The notes beneath the pieces were generated by a model. That model was not told the origin of the DNA, made no database searches, and was given only the letters and a program-made list of their open reading frames with translations. A stretch of DNA of 64,000 nucleotides, taken from contig JASJFT010000202.1 of NCBI GenBank assembly GCA_030770425.1, positions 17,185-81,184 of the forward strand. Direction: 5' to 3'. The position numbers and the translations under genes were made by a program. How positions within the stretch are numbered: the stretch's first letter is position 1; the number at the start of each line of letters is the position of its first letter. This stretch comes from Darksidea phi. Lineage: Eukaryota > Ascomycota > Dothideomycetes > Pleosporales > Lentitheciaceae. Below, piece after piece: positions 1-11,849 of the stretch.

Positions 1-80
1 CTATATAGACTACTATTATATCTATTCTAATAAAATAAATAAGATTAGTAAAATTAAAATTATACTAACTAAGAGGATTT
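1..80. other. unidentified AT-rich DNA left of Cop-A
   Basis: Very AT-rich sequence that continues, after removal of Cop-A, into the DNA at 5673. It is the older target into which the copia element jumped. I recognise no coding remnant, terminal repeat or regulatory site in it. Confidence 0.5.
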
Positions 81-85
81 AAAGT

Positions 86-336
86 TATTAGTAGTCCCCT
101 TTAGAATCCCTATCTAATCTAGTTTAAGCCTTATTTACTACGTTTTACTATAAGGTATTACGTACCGCTAAGCGTTACCTAATCCCTTAGTATTAGTTCG
201 TTTACTATATTTTATAATAAAATATCGTATACTAAGGCGACTAGCGCCTTATACCTACTATATAGTCTACTTCTAATATAGGTTCTATAATATACTAATC
301 TCGTAATTATATAACTTCTACCCTTACCAATCTATA
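86..336 (+). repeat. Cop-A 5' LTR (251 bp)
   Basis: It aligns end to end with 5417-5667 without a gap. Most differences are C/T or G/A changes, and six are whole CG/TA swaps, for example CG at 166-167 and 173-174 against TA in the other copy. A rare surviving CA at 328-329 faces CG in the 3' LTR. The bases just after 336 should be the tRNA primer site, but I cannot match them to a tRNA. Confidence 0.95.
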
Positions 337-639
337 GGTTATAAGCCTTTTTACGAATCCGCGTACTATTAAGCTCTATACTAAACTATTAGATCCGTTA
401 TAAGGAGATAGATTAGCTTTTAGTACTATCTATTAAATTATATACGACCGTCTTAGTACTATTACTACTTAAGATTCTATACTCTTAGATATAGTACCCT
501 CGCTATTTATATTAATTTACTATAATTCTATACTATAGAGTATAGTATATTTATAATAAACTCTAGTTAAGCTATCTTAGTTAACTAGGCTATATATACT
601 CTAGGTATTACCCTCTATATATATAGTAAGAACTAGAAG

Positions 640-1760
640 GACTAGGATAAATAACTTAATAACTATGCTATAGAGCGTTAAACGAAGGATATCCTTAATA
701 GCTTACTTATCCGGCCTACTTATAACCTAGACGACTTTATTAAAATTAAACTTAATAAACCTATTATCCCTATACCGTTTATAATACTAACTATAGTTTC
801 TAGCTTTCTAACTCCTACGTATAAGTAAATTATAACTTACTTCAACGTATTAAAGACTTAATATAAGGAATAGATATAATAGACCTACGAGAGTACTAAA
901 TAATATAATAAATATATTAGACCCTAGAATAAAATAGTTACTAAATAATAATTTAAGTTAGAGAAGGTAGTCCGTAACTAGGATTTAAAGAATACTAAGT
1001 TATAAAGTATTATTTTTAAGGATATATATACTAACTATTACGTATCTTTATATACGAAAGGTATTACGTATAAGATATATAGTATACTTAGCTCTAATAA
1101 TAAAGGTATAAGTTTAGATAATATCTATAAGACTATTAAGGCCCTCTAGAGAATTTTATCTAACTACTACTTATTAGTCTATAAATAAACTAGTACTTTT
1201 TAAAATATAGCTACAGACCTTAGTATAGTAGGTATTACTATTATACTCTATAACGTTCTATACCTTAATAGTACTCTTATATATAATGAAGATTCGAATA
1301 ACCTCCTCTTTAATATTATATACTTAACTAAGCTAGATTATATAGTACTAACTTAGGTAGAGGACTAATATAATAATCTTTACTATAGTAGGAAATAGAT
1401 AGTTAATAGATTTAAATAAGCTCTAATAGAGTATAGTAAATTATAGCCTATAGACCCTATTAAGACTTTCGCTATTAGGGCTAAGAAAGAGAAAGAGAAA
1501 TATATTAATAAGCGTCGTATAAAGCGTACCCCTACTAATACTATAGCTAATAGTATAAATACGACTAATAAAATAAATACTATTAAATTAACTAGTATAT
1601 TAAAAAGTTAGAAGTATAATTTATATTTTTATTATAAAAAGCCCTACTATAGAGGACCTAATTATTACTTTAAGCTATACCCCGAGAAGAAAGTAGAAAT
1701 AAAGAAGAAAAGAAAGATTAAGAAGATAAAAGCTAATATTATAAAAATAGTAATAGATAT
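640..1760 (+). pseudogene. Cop-A Gag remnant with zinc knuckle
   Basis: Remnant of the copia nucleocapsid gene; the limits are approximate because start and stop codons are gone. The diagnostic piece is 1624-1665: TAT-TTT-TAT-TAT, four codons, TAT, four codons, TAT. Reading TAT as former TGT or CAT gives the CCHC knuckle C-x2-C-x4-H-x4-C with the core K-K-P-Y-H-R-G-P-N. A lysine-rich stretch follows (about 1680-1740), as is usual after a copia knuckle. The knuckle is in the same frame as the downstream integrase. A rare ATG survives at 665-667, but stops follow it closely, so it is not evidence of expression. Confidence 0.8.
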
Positions 1761-1849
1761 AACGAACGTCTACGTAATAATTAGTTATCTATTATTACTA
1801 TAAGAGTAACCTCCTCCTAAAGTACTAGATACTTTATATAGTACTACCT

Positions 1850-4800
1850 CCTTTTATATAAACGTCTCCCTATTAATACTTTAGTATACCGCTTATAACG
1901 TAATATATAAATACCATTATTACTATAATACTATTATTAATTAAAATATTTATAATAATAAATCTAAGTTTATTACCTAGTTAAATAAATCTATATCTAT
2001 AATTAAAGACGTTAATAATACGTTATAAGCCTAAAGACTAGATACTATATAATTTAATATTATTAAGAGTAACGGTATAGCTTAGACTATTATCTTAAAT
2101 AATATAATCTTCGAAGAAGGTTTTATAATAAACGTTATCTTATAAGCTCTCTTTAAATAGAAGGACTACTTCTATAATAATAGTACTAATATACTTATAA
2201 AGTCTAACGGTTCTAAGTTTACCTATTTATCTAAGATAGATAGAATCTCTAATTTTCTAGTTATCTATAACGAAGAGAAGGCCGTATATACTATTATATA
2301 TACTATTCTTTATAGTAACTATTTCTCTTATACTACCTCTTATATAGTACGCCCTTTATATAAGTAGTATATAATATTAGATTATTTAGACCTAGTAATA
2401 CTAAAGTACTTAGCTAAAAGGATTAATAGTATAGAGATTTCTAATATAAAGCCGTTCGACTATAAGTCTTATAGTATAGTAAAATTATTATAAATCTTCT
2501 CTTATATACTATAAGAACGCCCTTTCTATATTTTAGATAAGATTTATATTAATATTATAGAACCTATTATACCTAAAGAACGTAATAAAGAGCGTTATTA
2601 GATATTTATTATTAATAGTTTTTCCTAACGCCGCTAGATATCTTACTTAGATTCTAGGGCCTTACTTATTAAAGAACTAATTAAGTAGTACGATATCTAA
2701 AAGATAGAAACTAGTCTCTACGTTAATATAATCTATCTTAATAATACTAGGGAATTTACGAGTAATCGACTTAAATAATATACTAAAAGTAAGGGTATTA
2801 AATTTAAGTATTCTCCGTCGTATAATATCTTAAGAAACGGTATTATAGAATATACTAATAGTATTACTTCTATAAGTATATATATAATATATATTATTAC
2901 TAGTATCCCTTAGGATTTATAGCTATATATAATATAATATTAAGTATAGAATTAGAACTTCCTATTAACCTTTAGTATTCCTATTAAGAAAATACCTTAT
3001 AAGATATATTAATCGGAAAATAATATTTCTAACCTAGTACTAAATCTCGTTCTTATTTATACCTTTAGTTATATTAGTTATATTTATATACCTAAGGTAA
3101 AGCGCGTATATAGTAAGAAACTAGTACCTTATAACTAGAAGGACTACCTAGTTAATATAATTACTAAGAATATATATCTCGTATATATATTCTTAAGATA
3201 GAAGATATTATTTATTTAATTATAGTCTACTAGGATTTTTATAATTATAATATTAAAATTACTATATCTAACCCTAATAAGCTCTCTCTTTCTACCTAAT
3301 TACCTTTAGTTACTAAGACTTCGCCTCCTAATATAGTTACTAATACTATTAAATCTATAAATAATAATTAGTAGAAATAACTTTAAGAAGTAGTAGGATT
3401 ATAACCTAATCTAGGGGGTAACCTTACTAATACTACTATATAAAAGAAGGACTAAGATAAGAATATTATTATACCTAATATATTATTAGGATAAGTTTTC
3501 GACGGCCCCCTAAACCTATATAAAGATAGACTAAATTACGTACTAGTATATAGTCTTAGAAATAAGTATCGTCGTCTTTACTTTACGTCTCCTATATTTA
3601 AGTAAGTTTTTATCTCTACTATTATAAAGATACCTATAGATATACTACTATTAAGTCTTTTACCTAAATTAAAGAACTATTATAAATTTAAATTATACCT
3701 TTATAGGAATTAATTTTAGTTTATTATAAATAAGAAGTTTAATTCTCTTAAATAAAATAATACCTAGCGCCCTATAATACCTACTAAACTAAACTAGTAT
3801 AAAGTAATATCTAGTTAGTAGGTATATAAGTATAAAGGTAATACTAATAGTAAACTTCTTAAATATAAAGTACGCCTCGTCGTCTATAATAATTTTTAGG
3901 TATAGTTGGAATATTTTTAATCTATCTACTTATATATCGTACGTATAATAACTCTATATACCTTCTTTATACTTATTACCCTCTAAGACCTAGAGTATAA
4001 ATAAATTAATATTATTACTATCTATTTTAATACTTATTTAGACGATAAGTATATTATTCTTTTATAACTCCCCTTAGGCGTTATAAATAGTAGTACTACT
4101 ATTTAACTATTATATAGGATTTACGGACTTAAGGAATCTACCCTATTATAGTATCTTAATTTTAAAATCTTACTTCTAGACCTTAGATATACGTTTTTAG
4201 CCTCTAATCTATATATATTTATTAATAAAAATACCCGAGGTATTATTATTATATATATTAATAACCTTATTCTTACTATCTATACTAAGAAGGATATAGC
4301 TACTCTTAAGGATACTATTTTTAAGCGCTATAAGACCTAAGACCTTAGACTACTATTCTTCTACTTAGGTATTAAAATTACTAAGGATAAAAATAAACGT
4401 ATACTCTTTATTTTAATAGGTTTATATTTTAATAAGCTTATTATAGACTATTATATAAACGACGAGCTTTCTATAAAGGTTCCTTTACCTCTAAAGTATC
4501 TTAAAGAGTATCTATAAGATATAAATATCTCTTAAAACGCTATTAAACGATATTAGTCTTTTATTACTTATCTTCTATACTCTATAAGTATATACTACCC
4601 TAATATAGTATAGTATATATACTTTATAGCCCGCTTTATAAGTAATCCTATTCTCTAATAACTTAACCTACTATTATATATCGTCTATTATATTAAGGAC
4701 TACCGTATTCTTAGAATCTAATATAACGGTTTTAATACGGACGGCTTAGCTATCTATTTAGACGCCGCTTACGTAGATAGTACTAGTAATAGAAAATCGT

Positions 4801-5205
4801 TATATAGCTATACTTTTAAGCTAGCTAGTAGTCTTATCTTATATAAATTACTTAAATAATATATTATTATAACTTTTTTTACTAAAGCTAAGTTCGTCGC
4901 TATAATATATATAATAAAGAAAGCTATCTAGTTATATAACCTTCTTACTTAATTTAGTTATAAAGGAGACGACCTTAAGCCTATAAGGCTATACGTCGAT
5001 AACCTCTCTATAATCGTACTAATTTATAGTAATAGTTACTACGAGCGGTTAAAATATATCGATATTTAGTATAAATACGCCTAATAGGAGGTTAAAAATA
5101 ATAATTTAAACGTTATCTATCTCCCTAGGGTCGATATACTTACTAACGGATTAACTAAGCCTTATTACTTACCTTTATATAAGAACTTTATTACTTAAAT
5201 AAATA
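1850..5205 (+). pseudogene. Cop-A Pol remnant: protease, integrase, reverse transcriptase, RNase H
   Basis: Ruined copia polyprotein. Protease-like sequence lies at about 1860-2150. The integrase core spans about 2560-3080 and includes N-T-R-E-F at 2743-2757 (from D-N-x-x-E-F) and a later R-N-G-I-I-E-Y-T-N stretch with the catalytic Glu retained. Reverse transcriptase spans about 3660-4480; its Y-V-D-D box survives as Y-I-N-N at 4254-4265, both Asp codons having gone GAY to AAY. RNase H follows, with D-A-A-Y-V-D-S near 4761 and the copia tail resembling A-D-G-L-T-K-P near 5145. Integrase reads in frame 1 but reverse transcriptase in frame 3, so an odd-length indel lies between about 2900 and 3800. 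Confidence 0.9.
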
Positions 5206-5406
5206 TAATTACTATTAATAATAACTTTATACTATAAATTATAGTATAATTACTCTAAAATTAGACTATTTTATAGTACTTCTATATTATTTTATAGTAT
5301 TTTTACTATAAAATTATACTCTCGTAAAGAGTACGTTTCTTCCTTATTAAAACTTAATCGTACGCCCTTTAATAAATATTAGTAAAATTCTCTTCCTTAT
5401 AAGCCT

Positions 5407-5416
5407 TAGGGGGGTA
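5407..5416 (+). other. Cop-A polypurine tract
   Basis: A G-rich run with six consecutive G directly upstream of the 3' LTR. In LTR retrotransposons this primes plus-strand DNA synthesis. It stands out because long G runs are very rare in this window. Confidence 0.75.
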
Positions 5417-5667
5417 TATTAGTAGTCCTCTTTAAGATCTCTATCTAATCTAGTTTAAGCCTTATTTACTACGTTTTACTATAAGGTATTACGTACTACT
5501 AAGTATTATCTAATCCCTTAGTATTAGTTCGTTTACTATATTTTATAATAAAATATCGCGTATTAAGGCGACTAGCGCCTCGTACCTACTATATAGTCTA
5601 CTCCTAATATAGGTTCTATAATATACTAATCTTATAATCGTATAACTTCTACCCTTACCGATCTATA
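5417..5667 (+). repeat. Cop-A 3' LTR (251 bp)
   Basis: Partner of the LTR at 86-336. It holds CG where the left copy has TA at 5559-5560, 5581-5582 and 5639-5640, and TA where the left copy has CG at 5497-5498, 5504-5505 and 5633-5634. Target duplication AAAGT follows directly. Confidence 0.95.
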
Positions 5668-6144
5668 AAAGTAAAGTCGATTTATAAAAGGCTAAGTAAA
5701 AAAAGTACTATATTAAGAAGGTTAAGAAAGATTCTAATAATTTAGATATTATACTTATTAAAAAGATAAGTTTTAGCTTTTTTAACCTATTCTAATATAA
5801 TTTAACCTTTTTTATAATATTATAATATAAAGGATATTTATTTATTTAAAGCTAAGTAAGAGAAGTATAAAAAAGAGAAGAAGAATTAAGAGAAGACTAT
5901 ATATATTAAAAGAATCGAGACTATTTCTACTTATAACTAATCTAGTACTAATAAGAAATAATTAGCTATATATAAGAAGAAATAGGCTAAAAACCCCTTT
6001 ACTTAAATAGTTAGTATTTTTTTAGTATATTTTAGTATACTCTAGTATAGTTAAGTATATTCTAGGTTAATATAGTATAACTAAGATTTCTTACTCCAAG
6101 AGTAGATTATAATTAATACTCTTTTTTAGATTTTAAACCTTTTC

Positions 6145-6470
6145 TTAGACTACTTTCTAAGATAAAATTTCTTAAAATAAAAATTCTTTATTACTATAAT
6201 TTTTTATTAAGTCTATAATTTCTATATTTAGTTTCTTCCTTATACTTTAACTTTAGTCTATCTTTTTTCTTTTAAAATTATTTTTTCTAGAAAGAGTTAA
6301 TTAATATCTTTTTAGACTATTTTAAATTAGAAAATTTCTATAAAGTTAATTTTATCTTTATTAGATTTCTTCTTTATTATTCTAAATACTAGTTTACTCT
6401 AAATAATAACTTACTACCTTTATTAAATCTAATTAGACTATTTTAGATTAGAAAGTTTCTTAAAATATTT
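6145..6470 (+). repeat. three degenerate copies of a ~35-bp motif
   Basis: Blocks beginning at 6145, 6312 and 6433 share the pattern TTAGACTAYTTT, then an A/T stretch, AGAAAnTTTCT or similar, then TAAA. Spacings are 167 and 121 bp, so this is not a strict tandem array. A further TTAGACTA lies within the palindrome just downstream. Function unknown. Confidence 0.5.
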
Positions 6471-6493
6471 AATCTTTCTTTATAGTTCTTTTC

Positions 6494-6515
6494 TAGTCTA
6501 ATTTAAATTAGACTA
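6494..6515. repeat. perfect 22-bp palindrome
   Basis: Each half is TAGTCTAATTT and its exact reverse complement, with no spacer. It overlaps the motif shared by the degenerate repeats upstream. Chance palindromes are commoner in AT-rich DNA, but 11 perfect base pairs including a GTC/GAC step is unusual here. Confidence 0.75.
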
Positions 6516-6640
6516 TTATTATTATATTCTTTTTAACTTTTCCTTTTTAATTTTATAATAATTAACTTTACTATTAAATACTTTATAAAAATTTTAGTTT
6601 CTTAAGAAAAAAATAAAATCTAAGGTAAAGATAGATATCT

Positions 6641-7714
6641 CGACCGAGACCTATAGGTAAATATTAAATAGTTTAATTATATAATAATTAAAGAACTTTT
6701 CTAATTCTAGTATAAAACTTTATTAGTCTCTTCTCCCCTCTTACTTCTATATTACTATCTTAATTACTAGGGCGTTCGCTAGCTATTCGGATCCTCTATA
6801 CTCTACTAAGGACTCGAAGAAATAGATATCTAGATTAGTATTATTAATTATCTATTATAGCCTTATATTCTAATCGCGAATAAAGACCTTATTTATTAGA
6901 GTTAAGACTATATTATTAGTTAGCTATATTCTTATATTAATACGGATATACTATACTAAGCGCCTAGAGAAGGACCTTACTATTAAAGATAAGAAGATAT
7001 AATATCCTAGTACTATTTAAATCTACTATCCTCTTATTCTCTAACTCTAGTTCTTATAGCTTCTTCTTTAAACGTCTTATTATACGTTATACGTACCTTT
7101 ATATAGAATCTAGATTAGAGCCGATAGAACGTTTATTATACTATTAGTTTCTAATAGGTTAAGATTAAGTTAATAAATTCTATTACTAAAATAACTACTT
7201 AGGAAAAGATCTAATCTTATTTATAAGTATTAGGTAAAGAACTAAAGATTAACTATAAAGAATTAAGATAGAAAATCTAGAAGATTCTCTACTCTCTTAT
7301 ATCTATCCTACTTTATCTTATTCTACTTACTCTATTTACTAAGATATAGATTAACTAGATTATTATTAATTATACTCTATTTACTCTACTTATTAAGATA
7401 TAGATTAAGTAGATTATTATTATATAATATTAGATTACTAACTAAGCCCTTATCTTAACTTCTATTCTTTTTAGGATACCCTATATTCTATAGTTCGCGT
7501 AAGGTTATAATACGTCTCTTCGCTTCCTTAGGGATATTATTAACGTCGATAATCGTAGTTTAGTAGGTAGTATTTAGCTTATTATAGAAGATTAGTCGAC
7601 TTATTATACTTTATATAATATATAGTATTCGATTATATATTAGACGAACGGTCTTTTATACCTTCGTATATAGCTATTTAATATTCTAGTAGTTCCTCTC
7701 TTTTATACTCTACC
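6641..7714. other. unidentified RIP-mutated DNA left of Gyp-B1
   Basis: Richer in CpG and more mixed in composition than the preceding kilobase, which hints at former coding DNA. I could not match any frame on either strand to a family. It ends at the start of the Gyp-B1 LTR; the last five bases, CTACC (7710-7714), would be one half of the B1 target duplication, whose partner I cannot find. It contains a short tandem duplication near 7330-7424. Confidence 0.45.
7329..7424 (+). repeat. 54-bp-period tandem duplication
   Basis: Two copies of a ~41-bp stretch containing AAGATATAGATTAA[C/G]TAGA (at 7341 and 7395), separated by a spacer. The differences are mostly C/T, so the duplication looks older than at least part of the RIP. 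Confidence 0.7.
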
Positions 7715-8144
7715 TATTACGAATTATATACGAACTATAGAACGATAGCTAATAAAGATACCCGAGGTAGAACCTATTATAGGTTCTAACGAGGAATACG
7801 ATACGAACCTTATAATTAGAGAATAGAAAGTTACGTAATAGATTTATAGATCTATAGATTTTAGTAAATATAGATCCTATAAATCTATAAATTTATAGAT
7901 TAGTAGATCTATAGAAACGTAGAGCTATAGATTCTATAGATTTAAAAAAACTAAATTAATATATAATAACTACGAATCTCTTAAATAATCTTCTTCTCGT
8001 CTATAATTAATTTAAATCTAGATTAATCCTTATATATTAACGTAATTAAACTATTATTTCTTTATTCTAACTTCTTCTTTTCTATTTTAAGTATAAACCC
8101 TAAACGAGGTTAAATAACCTATTAGACCTAGACCCCGTTTAATA
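7715..8144 (+). repeat. Gyp-B1 5' LTR (430 bp)
   Basis: Begins TATTACGAATTATATACG and ends CCCCGTTTAATA (TG...CA after RIP). The middle (about 7850-7950) is built from overlapping GATCTATAGATC-like words. The sequence after the LTR starts CCTTAACTATCTAG, as in every B copy, and is the presumed primer-binding region. I cannot assign a tRNA. Confidence 0.92.
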
Positions 8145-8379
8145 CCTTAACTATCTAGTAGGTAGGAATAGCTAATTATAATAATAGAAGAAGGAACCTA
8201 ATAAAGCGGAATAGCGTAGCTACTAACTTAGGTCGAACCCTTAGAGATAGGAAGTTATAGGGAATTTAGTTTCTTAAAAGAAAGTATAACTATAAAAAAC
8301 TTTAAAAGGGTTATTAAGAATTAATATATATTTAAAAAGAAAGAAGATATATTAGAAGCTTAGCTTATAAAGTTAACTA

Positions 8380-9200
8380 CTTAACTTTAGAGATATATAA
8401 GTAAATTATTAAAACTTAAAGAACTAGAAAAATTTAATAAAATAAGATTAAAGCTAAGAGGATTTTTAACTAATATAATAATTTATCTCGACCTTAATCG
8501 AATAAAATTATCTATTAAGAGTAATAAAGTATTATTCGTAGCCGCCTAGTTTATAGGGAAGACTATTACCTAGTTTAAAATATATTTAAATAAATAACTA
8601 TAACTACTAGAGGCTTAATAAAGTAATAAAATAAAAGTTATTTTCTTAAGTTATAAGTATTTTAAGAATAAGTTATATATTATCTTTAAAAATATTAATT
8701 TAAAAAGATTAGTAGAATAAAAAATTATATATCTTAGATAAATAAAATCTACTATAATCTATATATCTAAGTTTAAATAACTTACTATAAAAATCTAATA
8801 AGAAAAGGTAGTCCTTATATTATAATACTATAAAGAACTAAAAGACTATATTTATTATAAAATAATTTAGATAGAACGACTCTAGACTATAAGAGAACTA
8901 ATTAAATAAGCTATTAAGATTAATAATAATCTCTATTTCTAGAACTTAAAAAAAAAGAGAAAGGTTAAATTCTATAAAAAGAAGAAGGAAGAAAAGTACT
9001 ATAGACTAGAGGTAATAGTTCTAGAGACTAGTTTAGAACTTAAGAAGAAAAAATAGAATCCTAAGAAATAAGAGCTCTATAAAAAGTAAGTATACTTTAA
9101 ATATAAAAAGTAGAAATACCTAGTAAAAGATTATAAGTCTAGTTTAAGAAAAAAAAAATCCTAATATACTTAGAAGGGTAAAAGGGATAAAGTAACTATA
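8380..9200 (+). pseudogene. Gyp-B1 Gag remnant with CCHC knuckle
   Basis: Capsid/nucleocapsid remnant. With RIP stops read as Gln or Trp, the stretch resembles a retrotransposon Gag domain: an L-R-G-F-L-T-N start, then a T-W-F-K-T-Y-L motif near 8570. The knuckle at 9093-9134 is TAC-x2-TAT-x4-TAC-x4-TAT, that is C-x2-C-x4-H-x4-C, followed by basic sequence. The matching knuckles in B5 (21764-21805), B3 (38691-38732), B2 and B4 have the same spacing. Confidence 0.8.
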
Positions 9201-10625
9201 ATATAAGAATATAATATTATATATTAGATAACTTATATACGCGATTAGTATAAAACGTACTATAAAACTAAATTAAATACTAATTATTAGTTATAGAAAT
9301 AGTAGGTAGCTATAACTTAAGAGTCTTAAAGAAGAGTTTTATTTTTATTAGAAGTATAAGAAGAAGTATCTAAGAAAGACTTATCTATAAAAAAGAAAGA
9401 TTTTAATAATACTTTAAATATATTATTATAGATAATTAATAATAATAATAAGTTCTTAGAACTAGAAGAAGAAAATCTAGTTATATTATATAAGAATACT
9501 AGATATTTATAAATAATTTAACTATCTAAAAAAGAAATAGGACTAGTACTAGAACTTAATATAACTTATACTCGAGCCTTATAGTTTATAGAGAAAACTA
9601 TAATATCTATAATAGTATAAGAGATTTATAAGAAATAGTCTAGATCTTATCTAATATATCGACTATTTAAAGATTTTAAATAATAGGTTAAGTAGAACTT
9701 TATTATTATAAATCTTATACCTAACTAAGAAATTTAGAAAGAAATATAATATATTATAAAGATAGTTAATAAAGAATAACTATAATATATAGTAATTAAA
9801 TAATAGATTTCTATATAAATAACCTTTATAAAATATAATAATTAGAGATATAAGATTAATCTAAAGAATAACCTATAATATAAAATAAAATACCTAGTAT
9901 ATTTTAAGATTATATAGATCTTATATATATAAAAAGAATATAGACTCTATAAGAGAGTAAAGTAAAAAAATAACTACTACTTAGTAAAAGATTATAATAA
10001 AAGAATTACTTAAGTAGTTATACTAGAAGTAGTATATAGATAGTAGTAATTTAAAAACTAGTAATAAAAGGGATATATTAGGATTATACTAGGATTACTT
10101 TTACTATTAAACTATATTCTAGAAAGACTATAGTATAAATACCTAGAAAATAAATATCTAAAGTATATCTAGACTAAAATTAATATAAAATATTAGCTAA
10201 AGAAGATAAGAATTTAAGGAACTAGAGAATAGGATTATATCTATATCTAAGAAACCTACTAAGAAAAAATAATTACTACCCTAATTAATAGTAGAGCTAC
10301 TTAAAACTTTATTAGTAAGGACTTTATCTAATAAAGAAAGATTTCTTAATAGAGAAAATAATACCCTAGTATTATATATACTATCGAAGAAGAACCCTTT
10401 AATAAACCTACGATATATAAAACTAAAAGTAAGCTTAACCTATATAACTAGAAAAAGAAAAACGAAATACTTAATATTATAAAAATATTAGAGGATTAAG
10501 ATATAATCTTAGGGATATTATAATTATAAGAAGCTAATCCGCGTATCTAGTAGTTAAATTAATAAGTAATATTCCTATAGAAAAAGGTTAATATAACTAA
10601 AGAAGATTATAGTATCCTAGAATAT
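9200..10625 (+). pseudogene. Gyp-B1 Pol remnant, protease part up to the Gyp-B2 insertion
   Basis: Collinear with the protease-linker region of B5 (about 21850-23290) and B3. It must hold the retropepsin domain by position, but I could not settle on the DSG or DTG triplet. It ends where Gyp-B2 inserted, a short way upstream of the reverse transcriptase domain; the frame resumes at 17625. Confidence 0.65.
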
Positions 10626-11065
10626 TATTAAACGGGGTCCGGGCCCGATAGGTTGTTTGGCCTCGTTTAGGGTTTATACTTAAGATAGGAAAGAAGAAAT
10701 TAAAATAAGGGGTAATAGTTTAATTACGTTAATATACGAGGATTAATCTAGATTCGAATTAACTATAAAGAAGAAAGACTATCTAGGAGATTCGTAATTA
10801 TTATATATTAATTTGGTTCCCTTAGATCTATAGCTCTATACCTATAAATCTACTAAGCTATAGCTCCGTAGATCTATCTTAATAGATCTACTAAGCTATT
10901 ACGTAACTCCTTAGATCTATCCTTACTAAGGTATAGATCTATTATATAACTTTCTATTCTCTAATTATAAGGTCCGCGTTATATTCTTTATTAGAACTAG
11001 TAATTAGCTCGATTTCTAGTAGCTCTATTTACTAGTAGTTTATAGTATATATTTAGTTTATAATA
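10626..11065 (-). repeat. Gyp-B2 3' LTR (440 bp)
   Basis: On the plus strand it starts TATTAAACGGGGTCC and ends TTTATAATA. It keeps TG at 10654-10655 and 10658-10659, where its sister LTR at 17185 has TA. The 10658-10659 TG is matched by Gyp-B3's 3' LTR (CCAAATAA on the opposite strand), so it is probably an unmutated ancestral base pair. Confidence 0.93.
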
Positions 11066-11090
11066 TTATCTCCCCTCTTTAAACCTTTAG
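11066..11090 (-). other. Gyp-B2 polypurine tract
   Basis: The minus strand reads AAAGAGGGGAGATAA immediately before the 3' LTR. The same tract sits before the 3' LTR of Gyp-B4 (46117-46135) and, on the plus strand, before those of B5 and B3. Confidence 0.75.
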
Positions 11091-11849
11091 CTTAGAGGTT
11101 ATCTCGGGTCCGGTATTCGGCTATATTAGTATTAAGACCCTATCTTAAGAGGTTATTATTATCTATTATAGTATTATATAAAACTTAAAAATATATTATA
11201 CTTATCGATAAGATTCTTTATTATAGCTTCGAAATATTTCCCTATAGTTATTATTCTTAGTTAGGAATATTATATATTACTTCGTCTAAAGATAGTAGGT
11301 ACTATAAAATATATATTTATACTAATATATAAGGTTCTTATCGTATATCTAGTATCTTACTATTAGAAGGTTTATTTACGCTAAGTAGTAAAACTCGTAT
11401 ATTAGGACTTATTACTATTAGTAAGATCCGTCGATTATACGGAAGAGAAACTTTAATAATAACTAGAGGAGGCTTAAAAAGTTTAGGATAAGCTTCTTAA
11501 TAAGCTAGTAGAGACTCGGATACGAGTATATTATTTAGAGAAGTAGAGAGTAGTCCTTCGTAAGAAATCGACGGTATAATTCTAGACGTTAGAAGCTAAG
11601 CTAGATAAAAAGGAGGTAGAGCTTTAGTAGCTAGGGTAGTAGGAGGATCTAAAGACCTCTTTAACTATTCTAGATATCGCTCGTAACGTTATAGATAATA
11701 TTACTCTCTCTAATTTATTAAATACCTCTTATCTTACTAAGGGTAAGGCCGGCTTTCTTAACTTATTATAAGGTAAACTTATCTTATTTCCTAATTTCCT
11801 TTAAGATTATAATTTTAGTACTTCGTAAGCTTCTTAAGATAATTAAGAT

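Larger units (their letters stand above)
86..5667 (+). mobile_element. Cop-A: complete RIP-inactivated Ty1/copia LTR retrotransposon
   Basis: A full-length 5,582-bp element with two 251-bp LTRs of equal length, flanked by the perfect 5-bp target duplication AAAGT (81-85 and 5668-5672). Each LTR starts TATTAG and ends TCTATA, which are the RIP-altered forms of the usual TG...CA termini. A purine run ending in six G lies just before the right LTR, which fixes the plus orientation. Domain order is Gag zinc knuckle, protease, integrase, reverse transcriptase, RNase H; integrase before reverse transcriptase defines Ty1/copia. It is inactive: stops occur in every frame and there is no usable start codon. 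Confidence 0.95.
5673..6640. other. unidentified AT-rich DNA with degenerate internal repeats
   Basis: No family recognised. The part around 5840-6000 is purine-rich and, after RIP correction, would read as a Lys/Glu/Gln-rich chain; this could be the tail of a transposase or Gag but is not diagnostic. The part from 6100 to 6600 is strikingly T-rich on the plus strand and contains three related blocks of about 35 bp starting TTAGACTA (6145, 6312, 6433), plus a perfect palindrome at 6494-6515. It is joined to 1-80 across the Cop-A insertion. Confidence 0.5.

Noticed and set aside
5840..6000. Tail of a pogo-type transposase
   Set aside because: Only a Lys/Glu-rich composition supports it; no catalytic motif or terminal inverted repeat was found nearby.
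8145..8170. tRNA-derived primer-binding site assignment for the B family
   Set aside because: The block after the LTR is conserved in all copies, but RIP has changed it and I could not match it to a particular tRNA 3' end.
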